NCBI GenBank assembly: GCA_020633555.1
Contig: JACKDL010000016.1
Coordinates: 1-64,000, forward strand
Reading direction: 5' to 3'
Length of the DNA: 64,000 nt
DNA from: Myxococcales bacterium
Lineage (GTDB): Bacteria; Myxococcota_A; Bradymonadia; UBA7976; UBA1532
Below are positions 47,990-60,438 of this stretch, in pieces. Each line of letters opens with the position of its first letter. Position 1 is the first letter of the stretch. The notes beneath the pieces were generated by a model. The model was given only the letters and a program-made list of their open reading frames with translations. It ran no database searches and was not told the origin of the DNA. The translations under genes were made by a program, and so were the position numbers.

Positions 47990-50900
47990 TTGGGCGTCAC
48001 CGTCAGGTGGTGCAGCAGCGGGCCCCACAGGCCGTGGGCCAGCGTCTGCAGCTCGGGATCGGTGAGCAGCGGGCAGCTCGAGCCGTACAGGCGGGCGGCC
48101 AGGGGCTGCCGGTCCAGCCCCCAGCCCCACTGGCGCTCGACGTTCGCGCGGGTGCGATCGGTGGCCCGGCGCCCGCCGGCCGTCGCGCGCACCCAGGCCA
48201 GCGTGGGATCGGCCAACAGAGGCACCGGGGTTCGGGCGGCCTGCCGCCAGGCATCGAGCACGGCCGTCAGCAAGGGCGCGGGCTCAGCCACCGGGCGGAA
48301 GCTGTGCCACGCCGGTCGCCCCAAGCGGTCCTCCTTGCGGCCCACCAGCAGGCTCATGCCCCCGAACTCCCCGTGCAGGCTCAACGCCAGGTGCTCCACC
48401 CACAGCTCGGCCAGGTGCTTCGCCCGCACCTTGCCGGACTGATGGCGCAGCCGGCCCGGACCGCACAGGCCGTCCACCCGCCCGGCCAGCCGCACGCCGT
48501 CCAGCGTCAGGTCCAGATCCATCGGCGGGAACGCCGGGCGGGCCGCGGCCTGGGCCTCCTCGACGGCCAGCGCCAGGGCGGCCACCTCGTCGCCCACCTC
48601 GCCCAGCACCACCTGGCCCACCACGCCGTGGGGCAGGCGCCCCGCCGCCTGGACCGCCTGGGCGGCCACCGGCTGGGCCTGCAGGGCCAGGCGACGCTCG
48701 AACAGATCCTCGCCCACCGCCCACCGGGCCAGCCCGTCCAACAGGAGCGGCTCGCGGTCGGGCGGGGGCGCCATGGGATCGGGGCGGTGGACCTGCAGGC
48801 GCTGCAGGAACACGGCCAAGGGATCGCTCAGGGCCCGGGCCAGATCGCCCAGGCTCAGGTCGCCGGGCTCGGCGTCGGGCAGGGGGCGGGCGTCGAAGGC
48901 CACGCTGGGCACGGTGGGCGCCAGCAGCGCACGGGCAGCCGCCACCTCCAGCGGATCATAGGTGGCCGCGGCCGCGCGCACTGCGGGGTTGAAGGGGTGC
49001 AGCGGGTGGATCACCGGGGCCGCCGTCGGCCCGCAGGCCTGGGCCAGCAGATCGATCTCGGGGGCGGCCGGGCGGGGGCTGCCGTCGCGGGGATCCACGC
49101 CGTCGTACAGCACCCACAGGGCGTCGCGGGCCAGGGCCACCGCCTCGACCAGCGCCGCCCGGTCCATCTGCCCCGACGGCTCCGGGGCCGGGCCTGGGCC
49201 CATGAGCGGCGCGTCGTCGAGGCGCAGGCGGGCGCTGGGCCAACGATCCGCGCCAAGATCCAACAGCACCACCACCCGAGCGGGCAGCACGCGGCCGGGC
49301 GCCAGCGCGCTCAACGTCATGCCCTTCGACAGATGGCGCCGCCCCGGCACCCGCGCGTCCAGCCGGTCTCGCAGCAGCGCGGCCAGGGCCTCGCGTTCCA
49401 TGGGCCCTGCCGCTTGGGCCGCCGCGGACTCCAGGTCCTGCAGCGCTCCGCGCAGGGCTCGGTGGGCGTCGTCATTGTCGGCCGTGTGTTCGCACAGATC
49501 GGCCACGGCCTCCAGCAGGCGCCGGCGCCAGGTCTGGGCGTCCAGCGGCCCCGCCAGCGCCCGGACGTGTCGGAACAGGGTCTCGCAGAAGTCCACCAGC
49601 CGCCCCAGCAGCGCGGTGCTGCGCCCCTCCACACCGTCGAAGGGCAGCACCCCGCCCCAGAGGTTCCCGGCGTCGTCCGGCAGGGCGCAGCCCAGCAGCA
49701 GCCGGTCCAGCCCGAAGCGCCAGGTGTGGGCGTGGGCGGGCGGCTGCCCGTGGCCCGCGCGGTGCTCGGCGTCGATGCCCCAGCGCACGCCGGCCTCGAC
49801 CACCCAGCCCTCGACCACGCTCAGATCCGCCTCCTCGATGCCGAACCGCGCCTGCACCACCGGCCGCTGCAGCAGGCCCAGCACCTCGGGGGCGCTCAGG
49901 CGGCTGCCCGCCAGCGCCAGCACCTCGGCCGCGGCGGCCGCCACAGGGTTGTCGGCGCGCATCGGGCGATCGGCGACGTTCAGCGGCAGCCGGGTCTGCG
50001 CCTCCTCCGGCGCCGACAGCAGGGGCTCCAGGAACGGCGCCAGCCGATCGGGATCGGGCGCATACAGCCCGATGTGGTGGGGCTCCAGGGTGGGATCGGC
50101 GGCCAGCAAGGCCAGCAGGCCGTCCCGCAGCACCTCCACCTGGCGCAGGGCCCCCGCGCAGGCGTGGATCTGGAGGGAAGGGCGGGGCTCCGGCGCCAGT
50201 ACCTGCCCCCGCAGCGCGGCCTGGGCCGCCCCCAGCGCCCCACCGGCGGGCGACGTCGCCGCGAGCGTGCTCGCCGGGCCCAGCGCGGCGGTCAGCGCCT
50301 CGGCGACGGCGGCGTGGGGCGCGCTCCAGGCGGCCCAGGGTGCAGCGGGCGCGCCGCCGTGGCGAGGATCCAGGCGCCACGCCGTGAGCGGGCCGGCTAC
50401 GGCCAGGCGGGGCAAGGCCTCGGCCAGCAGAGCGGAAACCCGGGGCGGGCACCAGAGGTGGACCGGCGCGGGCGTCGGCCGATCCAGCCCGGCCACCCGC
50501 GCGGCCCCGGGCGGCGCGCCGGCCGCCGCCACGGCCCGCCACAGGGCGGGCTGCCAGCCCACCCCGTCGCCGGCCAACCAGGCGCGGGCCTGCTCGGGAT
50601 CGTGGGCATCGAGCGCCTCGAACCGGGCCGCCACCCGCGCGGCGAAAGCCCACCGGCGGGCGTCCACCCGGCGCCCCGGCCCCAGCAGCCCGCGCAGCGC
50701 CTCGAACTCGCTGCCGCCCAGCCGATCGGGGAGGGCGGCCAGGATCCGCCAGATCAGGTGGGGTGCCCGCCAGCCGTCCCCGGGGCCCCGCCCATCCCGA
50801 GCCAGCCGGGCGGCCAGCCAGGCGTCCACCGGCTGCACGTCGATGCCGGCAAAGACCCCCAACCGCTCGGCCAGCGCCATGCTCAGCCAGCGACCGACGC

Positions 50901-51021
50901 CTGCGTGGGGCACCACCAGCACGGGGGCTGCCCACGGATCACCCGGGGCCCGCAGGGCGTCCGCGAGGGCGTCCAGCAGGGCATCCGGGTGGGCGCAGGC
51001 GAAGTGGGCGGGGGCCGACAC
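47986..51021 (-). CDS. recC: Exonuclease V gamma subunit RecC
   Basis: A 1011-residue RecC, the scaffold that splits DNA strands and recognises Chi. Stretches typical of the family are VLVVPHAGVGRWLSMALAER, FAGIDVQPVDAWLAARL, PHLIWRILAALPDRLGG, HIGLYAPDPDRLAPFLEPLL, LNVADRPMRADNP and MTLSALAPGRVLPARVVVLLDLGA. The last third holds the degenerate nuclease-like fold (LDLTLDGVRLAGRVDGLCG, HLAELWVEHLAL). The start is GTG 51021 with AAGGTG upstream. It is the first gene of recC-recB-recD, and the overlap with recB implies coupled synthesis. Chi sequence for this lineage cannot be deduced here. Confidence 0.92.
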   Translation of the reverse strand: MSAPAHFACAHPDALLDALADALRAPGDPWAAPVLVVPHAGVGRWLSMALAERLGVFAGIDVQPVDAWLAARLARDGRGPGDGWRAPHLIWRILAALPDRLGGSEFEALRGLLGPGRRVDARRWAFAARVAARFEALDAHDPEQARAWLAGDGVGWQPALWRAVAAAGAPPGAARVAGLDRPTPAPVHLWCPPRVSALLAEALPRLAVAGPLTAWRLDPRHGGAPAAPWAAWSAPHAAVAEALTAALGPASTLAATSPAGGALGAAQAALRGQVLAPEPRPSLQIHACAGALRQVEVLRDGLLALLAADPTLEPHHIGLYAPDPDRLAPFLEPLLSAPEEAQTRLPLNVADRPMRADNPVAAAAAEVLALAGSRLSAPEVLGLLQRPVVQARFGIEEADLSVVEGWVVEAGVRWGIDAEHRAGHGQPPAHAHTWRFGLDRLLLGCALPDDAGNLWGGVLPFDGVEGRSTALLGRLVDFCETLFRHVRALAGPLDAQTWRRRLLEAVADLCEHTADNDDAHRALRGALQDLESAAAQAAGPMEREALAALLRDRLDARVPGRRHLSKGMTLSALAPGRVLPARVVVLLDLGADRWPSARLRLDDAPLMGPGPAPEPSGQMDRAALVEAVALARDALWVLYDGVDPRDGSPRPAAPEIDLLAQACGPTAAPVIHPLHPFNPAVRAAAATYDPLEVAAARALLAPTVPSVAFDARPLPDAEPGDLSLGDLARALSDPLAVFLQRLQVHRPDPMAPPPDREPLLLDGLARWAVGEDLFERRLALQAQPVAAQAVQAAGRLPHGVVGQVVLGEVGDEVAALALAVEEAQAAARPAFPPMDLDLTLDGVRLAGRVDGLCGPGRLRHQSGKVRAKHLAELWVEHLALSLHGEFGGMSLLVGRKEDRLGRPAWHSFRPVAEPAPLLTAVLDAWRQAARTPVPLLADPTLAWVRATAGGRRATDRTRANVERQWGWGLDRQPLAARLYGSSCPLLTDPELQTLAHGLWGPLLHHLTVTPK

Positions 51022-51098
51022 GGGGCACCTTCAGCAGGGGCGGTGCCCCAGTGTCGGGGGCGGGCACGGCGGCATCAAGGGCGACGCCGCCCGGGGGG

Positions 51099-52871
<1,773 letters not shown>

Positions 52872-52922
52872 CAGGATCCACTCCCTTGTCGGTCGATCCA
52901 TGCCCCCCGCGGATCGGCGCGC

Positions 52923-52952
52923 TCTCTAGCGCACCTGTACGGGTCGCGTCCA
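52923..52952 (-). promoter_or_regulatory. Promoter of OmpA paralog 1
   Basis: TGGACG (52952-52947), an 18-base spacer, then TAGAGA (52928-52923) on the minus strand, 51 bases before the start. The -10 lies in a dyad, GCGCT-AGAG-AGCGC. The element matches the one ahead of paralog 2 (shared CTGGACG, CGTACA and GCTAGA-N-AGC). Confidence 0.55.
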
Positions 52953-52999
52953 GCGTCTTACGGCCGTGGGAGCTGTCAGGTTGAGCGAGGGGGGGGGTG

Positions 53000-54901
<1,902 letters not shown>

Positions 54902-54968
54902 GCTCTTCCTCCCGTCAGGGCGGGCGCGTGAGACGCCGGCGCCCCACGATCCGATCCCCGCAATTGGC

Positions 54969-54997
54969 TGTCTAGCCTACATGTACGCACACGTCCA
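54969..54997 (-). promoter_or_regulatory. Promoter of OmpA paralog 2
   Basis: TGGACG (54997-54992), a 17-base spacer, then TAGACA (54974-54969) on the minus strand, 67 bases before the start. GGCT-AGAC-AGCC forms a dyad around the -10. It matches the element of paralog 1 and lies in the 242-base divergent gap (54902-55143), which otherwise shows no clear plus-strand promoter. Confidence 0.55.
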
Positions 54998-55143
54998 GTT
55001 CGTCCGATAAGTTCGCCGCGCGCGCCGCGGTTCGGCCCTTGGCGCACCTCTTGCTTCGCTGGGGCACCCTTCGAACGCGGGCCGCGGGGTCCGGGGCGGT
55101 CCGTGCCGTCCCGGGGGGCGCGCACGGGAACTTGGAGAGCGGT

Positions 55144-58100
55144 ATGCGCACTGCGCCTGTATTCGTCACCCGGTCGCTGTTGGCGGTGGGACTCCTGGGC
55201 GCCGGCCTGTTCGGCGCCAGCGCGGCCTGGGCGGTGCCCGAGGGCACCTTGAACCTGGGTCCCACGCAGGGCCTGGAGGGTCGGGCCACCCTGGTGGTCG
55301 ACATCCGCGCGGCGGGCGAGACCCTGCGCGTGTGCTCCAGCGACGACGGCCTGATGGAGCCGCCCGTCGCGCCGGCGATCCCCTTGGATGACGCGCCCTT
55401 CGACGCCAACGGCCAGCGCCGCCCGAACCCCGTGGTGGCCGAGCGGCAGGCCAGCGAGATCATCGTCAGCCGCCTGCCGGACCGCTTCGCGGAGAACCTC
55501 ATCGCCCAGTCCAACGGCCTGACCTGCGCGGGCGACGCCGACTGCGAGGGCGCTGAGCGCTGCCTGCCCCTGGGCGACGGTCGCCGCACCTGCGGGGTGG
55601 CGTTGGACGTGACGCCCCAGCGGGGCTACTGCAACCACTTGACGGGCCCTGGCAACTGGATCGACCGGCGGCTGGAGCAGCCAGGGACCTACCTGCTGCA
55701 CTTCGTGGGCGAGCCCGAGACGGTCAACCCCATCAACGACGCCGAGACCACCCGCTACTTCGCCGTGGACGTGCTCACCCCCCGCGGCGAGTCGGCCCCG
55801 GGCGGGCGGCTGTTCTCGCCGCGCTGGCAGATCAACGCTCACGACTTCGCGTACCCCACCGACACCGACTTCTTCGCGGTGGCCGAGGTGGAGGCCCTGA
55901 TCGACGGTCAGGCGCGCATGGGCGCCAAGGTGTTCGTCATCGACTTCAACGGCATGCAGGGCTACCGCTATGTGCTGCTGGCCAACAGCCTGGGCGTGGT
56001 GTTCCAGGGCGACGCGGGGCTGGACTTCAGCCGGGCCCGCCGGAGCTGGTGCTTCTACGGCGATCCCGATCCGGTCAGCGGCGCCTGCCGCACCCAGGAG
56101 CCGGGTGGCCCTCGGCTTCCCACCCGCTTCCCGGTCATCCAGCACCGGCTGTACCTGAACTACCCGGATCCCGCGCCGGCCCGGCCGCCGGTGCCCGCCA
56201 TCACCGACGCCCAGCTCAACGACGAGGCGGGCAGCAACTCGCTGAGCCCCAACGGCGACGGGGTGCAGGACAGCGCGACCTTCAGCTTCGTCAGCAACAT
56301 CCTGGGCACCTACATCGTGATCATCGACACCGATCGCGACGGGGACTTCGACCCGGCCCGTGACGCCTCGCTCAACGGCATCGCCGTGGTGGGCCGCAAC
56401 GAGGCCGAGTGGGACGGGACGGGCCTGAACGGGCGGCCGGTCCCAGCGGGCGAGTACCGCTTCGTCATCGGCCTGATCACGGCCGAGACCCACTTCCCCA
56501 TGATCGACATCGAGACCAACGCCCGCGGCTTCCGGGTGTTCGAGCAGGGCGGCCCGGCGGCGGCCCGCGCGCCGCGGGTGATGTTCTGGAACGATCTGCC
56601 CATTCGAAACCCCGGCGAGCTGGTGCCCGGCGTGGCCGACGCGCTGTCCACGGCGGCCGACGGCTCGGCGCCCGGCCAGGGCCGCTTCTGGGTGCAGGGC
56701 GACGGCAGCTTCACCGCCCCCGAGGAGGTCTACGACACCTGGGTGCAGGGCGATCTGACGGTGGTGGCCGAGGTGGGCTGCCGCCTGTGCGGGGACGGGC
56801 CCGTCGATGTGGTGGTGGTGGGGCCCGACGACGAGAACAGCGACCGCGACGGCGACGGGCTGAACGACGACGAGGAGGATCGCAACGGCAACGGCCGGCT
56901 GGACCCGGGCGAGACCGATCCCGACGACCCCGACACGGACGACGACGGCCTGAACGACGGCATCGAGGTGCGCGGGCCCACCGATCCGCGCGATCCCGAC
57001 AGCGACGATGACGGGCTGAACGACGGCGTCGAGGACGCCGATCGCGATGGGCGGCTGGATCCGGGTGAGACCAACCCGGCGGACCCCGACACGGACGATG
57101 ACGGCCTGCTGGACGGGGTGGAGGTCAACGGGGCCAACCCCACCGATCCGCTGGATCCCGACAGCGATGATGATGGGCTGCGGGACGGCGTGGAGGACGC
57201 CGATCGCGACGGCCGCCGGGATCCGGGCGAGACGAACCCCAACGCCGCGGACTCGGACGGCGACGGCCTGCGCGACGGCGACGAGCTGAGCGCGGCGAAC
57301 CCCACCGATCCCAACGATCCCGACAGCGACGACGACGGCCTCACCGATGGGCAGGAGGATCGCAACCGCAACGGCCGCCAAGACGGCGACGAGACCGATC
57401 CGAACAACCCTGACACCGACGGCGGCGGCGAGCGCGACGGCAGCGAGGTGGCCAACGGCCGCGAGCCCGTGCGTACCCCGCAGGATGACGTGGTGAACGG
57501 CCGCGACAGCGACGGCGACGGCCTGGAGGACGCCCGCGAGCGCGAGATCGGCACCAACCCCAACGACGCCGACAGCGACGACGACGGCATCCTCGACGGC
57601 GTCGAGGTGGGCGGCATGGCCGGCACCAACCCGCTGAACCCCGACACGGACGGCGACGGCCTGCTGGATGGGGTGGAGGACGCCAACCGCGACGGGGTGG
57701 TGGCCCCCGACGAGACCGATCCCACCAACGCCGACACGGACGGCGACGGCCTGGCCGACGGCCTGGAGGACGCCGATCGCGACGGCCTGGTGGACGCCAA
57801 CGAGACCGATCCGCGCCGGGCCGACAGCGACGCCGACGGCCTGGGCGACGGCGTCGAGGACGGCAACCGCAACGGCCGGCGTGACCCCGGCGAGACCGAT
57901 CCCCTGGACGCCGACTCGGACGATGACGGCCTGCGGGACGGCGCCGAGGACGCGAACGGCAACGGCCGCCGCGATCCGAACGAGACCGATCCCCTCGACC
58001 CCGACACCGACGACGGCGGTGAGCCCGACGGCAGCGAGGTGGAGGGCGGCCGCAACGCCGTGGACGACCCGAGCGACGACACCCGCCCCGATCGCGACGG

Positions 58101-58872
58101 CGACGGTCTGGAGGACGCCGACGAGATCGATCGCGGCACCGATCCGAACGATCCCGATACGGACGACGACGGCCTCATCGACGGCGAAGAGGTGAACCGG
58201 GGCACCGATCCGCGGGATCCCGACACGGACGACGACGGCCTGAACGATGGGCCCGAGGTGGCCCGCGGCACCGATCCGCTGGACCCGGACACCGACTCGG
58301 ACGGCCTGCGGGACGGTGTCGAGGTGGACGGCAACAACCCCACTGATCCGCTGGACCCCGACAGCGACGACGACACGCTGCTCGACGGTCAGGAGGACCG
58401 CGACGCGGACGGCGATCGGGACGTGGACGAGACCGATCCCAACCTGCCCGACACCGACGGCGATCAGCTCGACGATGGCCGCGAGGCGGGGGTGGGCACG
58501 GATCCGCTGAACCCCGACACCGACTCGGACGGCCTGCTGGACGGCACCGAGGTGGACGGGGCCAACCCCACCAACCCGACGAACCGCAACACCGACGGCG
58601 ACGGGCGCGACGACGGGCAGGAGGACCTGAACCGCAACGGCGCACTGGATCCCGGCGAGACCGATCCGAACGTCTTCGACGACTTCGGCGACGGCCAGGA
58701 TCCTGCGACCCCGGTGGACGCGGGCGTGGGCGACGACGGTGGCCTGCGGGTGGCCGGCAGCAACGTGGGCGACGGGTGCGCCGCCCTGCCCGGGGTGCCC
58801 GGGTTCGGCGGGCCGCTCTGGGCGCTGGTGCTGGGCCTGATTGCGGCGCTGCGGACTCGGCGCCGCCCTTGA
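55144..58872 (+). CDS. Giant Asp-rich repeat surface protein with sorting tail
   Basis: A 1242-residue exported protein. ATG 55144 has GGAGA upstream and gives a signal peptide ending SAAWAVPEG. Residues 30-560 form two or three domains with a FlgD-like/Ig motif (NSLSPNGDGVQDSATFSFV, NGRPVPAGEYRFVIGLITAE). From about 565 to 1180 there are some 23 bacterial TSP3-type units of the form D(S/T)DxDGLxDGxE, alternating with NRNGRxDPGETDP units; these bind calcium and form a long rigid stalk. The end, FGGPLWALVLGLIAALRTRRRP, is a MYXO-CTERM-like sorting tail preceded by a lone Cys. It is likely a surface adhesin or fibre. Confidence 0.88.
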   Translation: MRTAPVFVTRSLLAVGLLGAGLFGASAAWAVPEGTLNLGPTQGLEGRATLVVDIRAAGETLRVCSSDDGLMEPPVAPAIPLDDAPFDANGQRRPNPVVAERQASEIIVSRLPDRFAENLIAQSNGLTCAGDADCEGAERCLPLGDGRRTCGVALDVTPQRGYCNHLTGPGNWIDRRLEQPGTYLLHFVGEPETVNPINDAETTRYFAVDVLTPRGESAPGGRLFSPRWQINAHDFAYPTDTDFFAVAEVEALIDGQARMGAKVFVIDFNGMQGYRYVLLANSLGVVFQGDAGLDFSRARRSWCFYGDPDPVSGACRTQEPGGPRLPTRFPVIQHRLYLNYPDPAPARPPVPAITDAQLNDEAGSNSLSPNGDGVQDSATFSFVSNILGTYIVIIDTDRDGDFDPARDASLNGIAVVGRNEAEWDGTGLNGRPVPAGEYRFVIGLITAETHFPMIDIETNARGFRVFEQGGPAAARAPRVMFWNDLPIRNPGELVPGVADALSTAADGSAPGQGRFWVQGDGSFTAPEEVYDTWVQGDLTVVAEVGCRLCGDGPVDVVVVGPDDENSDRDGDGLNDDEEDRNGNGRLDPGETDPDDPDTDDDGLNDGIEVRGPTDPRDPDSDDDGLNDGVEDADRDGRLDPGETNPADPDTDDDGLLDGVEVNGANPTDPLDPDSDDDGLRDGVEDADRDGRRDPGETNPNAADSDGDGLRDGDELSAANPTDPNDPDSDDDGLTDGQEDRNRNGRQDGDETDPNNPDTDGGGERDGSEVANGREPVRTPQDDVVNGRDSDGDGLEDAREREIGTNPNDADSDDDGILDGVEVGGMAGTNPLNPDTDGDGLLDGVEDANRDGVVAPDETDPTNADTDGDGLADGLEDADRDGLVDANETDPRRADSDADGLGDGVEDGNRNGRRDPGETDPLDADSDDDGLRDGAEDANGNGRRDPNETDPLDPDTDDGGEPDGSEVEGGRNAVDDPSDDTRPDRDGDGLEDADEIDRGTDPNDPDTDDDGLIDGEEVNRGTDPRDPDTDDDGLNDGPEVARGTDPLDPDTDSDGLRDGVEVDGNNPTDPLDPDSDDDTLLDGQEDRDADGDRDVDETDPNLPDTDGDQLDDGREAGVGTDPLNPDTDSDGLLDGTEVDGANPTNPTNRNTDGDGRDDGQEDLNRNGALDPGETDPNVFDDFGDGQDPATPVDAGVGDDGGLRVAGSNVGDGCAALPGVPGFGGPLWALVLGLIAALRTRRRP
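56840..58680 (+). repeat. Asp-rich tandem coding repeats
   Basis: Degenerate tandem units, about 23 in all, coding for D(S/T)DxDGLxDG calcium-binding loops. Codon-level copies such as GACACGGACGACGACGGCCTG recur along the stretch, so expansion and contraction by recombination is likely. Confidence 0.75.
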
Positions 58873-58934
58873 AGTCGCTCCCCGCGACGCGCACAGTCGG
58901 GAGGCGTGTTCACACCTGGCCCTGGGGGGGGTGG

Positions 58935-60083
58935 TTGCACACACCCACGCTGTCCGTCGCGTCGGCCTTCGCCTCGGGGATAGCCCTCCTCTCGCTGTGG
59001 CTGGTGCAGCGGGTCCACCGGGAGCGCCCTGGGCTACGCTGGTTCGTGGCCCACCTGGCGGTCACCCTGACCGGATCACTGCTCATCGGCATGCGCGCGA
59101 AGTTGCCGGCATGGGCTTCCATCCCGCTGGCGAACGTACTGCTCGCGGTGGGCTATCTGGCCCTGCTGGAGGGGACCCGGCGCTTCATGGGGCGGCCACC
59201 GCTCTCATGGGCACTGGTGGTCGGCGTCACAGTGACCACCGGGGTCCTCTACGTGGCGTTCGGCGTGGTCTGGCCGACCCTGTGGGTGCGGTCAGCGTGG
59301 CACGGGCTGCTGGTGCTGTCCGTCTATGGGCAGGTGGCCCACGTGTGGCTGCAGGCCCCCGGCGGTGGGCCGGCGCGCTGGCTGGGCGTCCTGATGGCGG
59401 GCCACACGGCGTTTCACGTCTACATCGGGGCCGTGATGGTCTTCGGGCCGGCCACGGAGGACTGGCTCGCCACCAACCTGGCGCCGCAGACCCTGCTGGA
59501 GTCCATCACCATGGTGCTGGCCTTCGCCATCCTGGTGCCCCAGGTGCTCGCCGCTGAGCTGCAGGGCGATCTGCGCCGGCAGGCTCGGCGAGATCCGCTG
59601 ACGGGGCTGCTCAACCGGCGCGGCTTCGCCGAGGCGGCGGCCCGGGTGCTGGCCCGCGCCCGGCAGGACGGGGCCGAGGTGGCCCTGGCCATGGTGGATC
59701 TGGACCACTTCAAGGCGGTCAACGATCGCTTCGGTCACCCGGCGGGCGATCAGGCGCTGGTGGCCGTGGCCGAACGGCTCGAGGCGAACCTGCGGCCGGG
59801 CGATCTGGTGGCGCGGTTCGGGGGCGAGGAGTTCGTGGTGCTGCTCAGCGGGCTGGGCGCAGCCGGGGTCGCGCGGTTCGCCGAGCGGCTGCGCGATGTG
59901 CTGGCCGCCGATCCGCTGGCCGCGCTCCAGGGCGAGCCGCTGCGGTCGAGCTGGGGCGTGGCCCACGCCCGCGACCCCCAGTCCATCGCTGTGCTGATCG
60001 AGGCCGCCGACCGGCACCTGTACGCCGCCAAGCGGCTGGGCCGGGATCGGGTGGAGACGGGCACGTTGCCCCCGCTGCCCTAG
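58935..60083 (+). CDS. Membrane diguanylate cyclase (GGDEF)
   Basis: A protein of about 382 residues that makes c-di-GMP from two GTP. The N-terminal half has six or seven membrane segments (SVASAFASGIALLSLWLVQ, VLLAVGYLALLEGTRRFMG, LVVGVTVTTGVLYVAFGVVW). The GGDEF domain begins RRDPLTGLLNRRGF near residue 217, with VDLDHFKAVNDRFGHPAGD and the active-site GGEEF near 295. An inhibitory RxxD (RPGD) stands exactly five residues before it, so product feedback is expected. The start is uncertain: TTG 58935 gives a neat N-terminus; TTG 58869 overlaps the previous stop. No sensory domain other than the membrane part is seen. Confidence 0.88.
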   Translation: MHTPTLSVASAFASGIALLSLWLVQRVHRERPGLRWFVAHLAVTLTGSLLIGMRAKLPAWASIPLANVLLAVGYLALLEGTRRFMGRPPLSWALVVGVTVTTGVLYVAFGVVWPTLWVRSAWHGLLVLSVYGQVAHVWLQAPGGGPARWLGVLMAGHTAFHVYIGAVMVFGPATEDWLATNLAPQTLLESITMVLAFAILVPQVLAAELQGDLRRQARRDPLTGLLNRRGFAEAAARVLARARQDGAEVALAMVDLDHFKAVNDRFGHPAGDQALVAVAERLEANLRPGDLVARFGGEEFVVLLSGLGAAGVARFAERLRDVLAADPLAALQGEPLRSSWGVAHARDPQSIAVLIEAADRHLYAAKRLGRDRVETGTLPPLP

Positions 60084-60110
60084 GCGGACCGGGCGACGGT
60101 GCCAGGCGGC

Positions 60111-60392
60111 TCAGCCGCAGGCGTCCACCGGGGCGCACACCGCTTTCCCGTCCAGCGCGCTGGGGCGGCAGCAGCCCTGGGGGCAGTCGGCGTCCACCTT
60201 GCAGCGCTCGCCGCAGTGGCCCTGGGGCACCGCGGGGCCCACGAAGCAGCGTCCGGCGTGGGGCGGGCAGTCCAGGTGGCGGTCGCAGCCGATCTGGCTG
60301 ACGGGCATGAACCAGGCCAGGGCGCCCACGATCAGGGCGCAGCCCAGGGTGCCCAGGAGGACCATTCGCTTGTTCTGCTGCGGGGTGCGCAC
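60111..60392 (-). CDS. Small Cys-rich membrane-anchored protein
   Basis: A 93-residue protein from GTG 60392 (AAGGGGG upstream). Residues 10-30 form one membrane helix (MVLLGTLGCALIVGALAWFM). The outer part has ten cysteines in 60 residues (IGCDRHLDCPPHAGRCF, HCGERCKVDADCPQGCC), a small disulphide-knotted domain similar to the Cys modules of the larger surface proteins here. Function unknown. It is convergent with the diguanylate cyclase. Confidence 0.65.
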   Translation of the reverse strand: MRTPQQNKRMVLLGTLGCALIVGALAWFMPVSQIGCDRHLDCPPHAGRCFVGPAVPQGHCGERCKVDADCPQGCCRPSALDGKAVCAPVDACG

Positions 60393-60438
60393 GGGCCGGA
60401 CCCCCTTGTGGGTCGAGCGTCAGGAGCGGCGACGCGGG

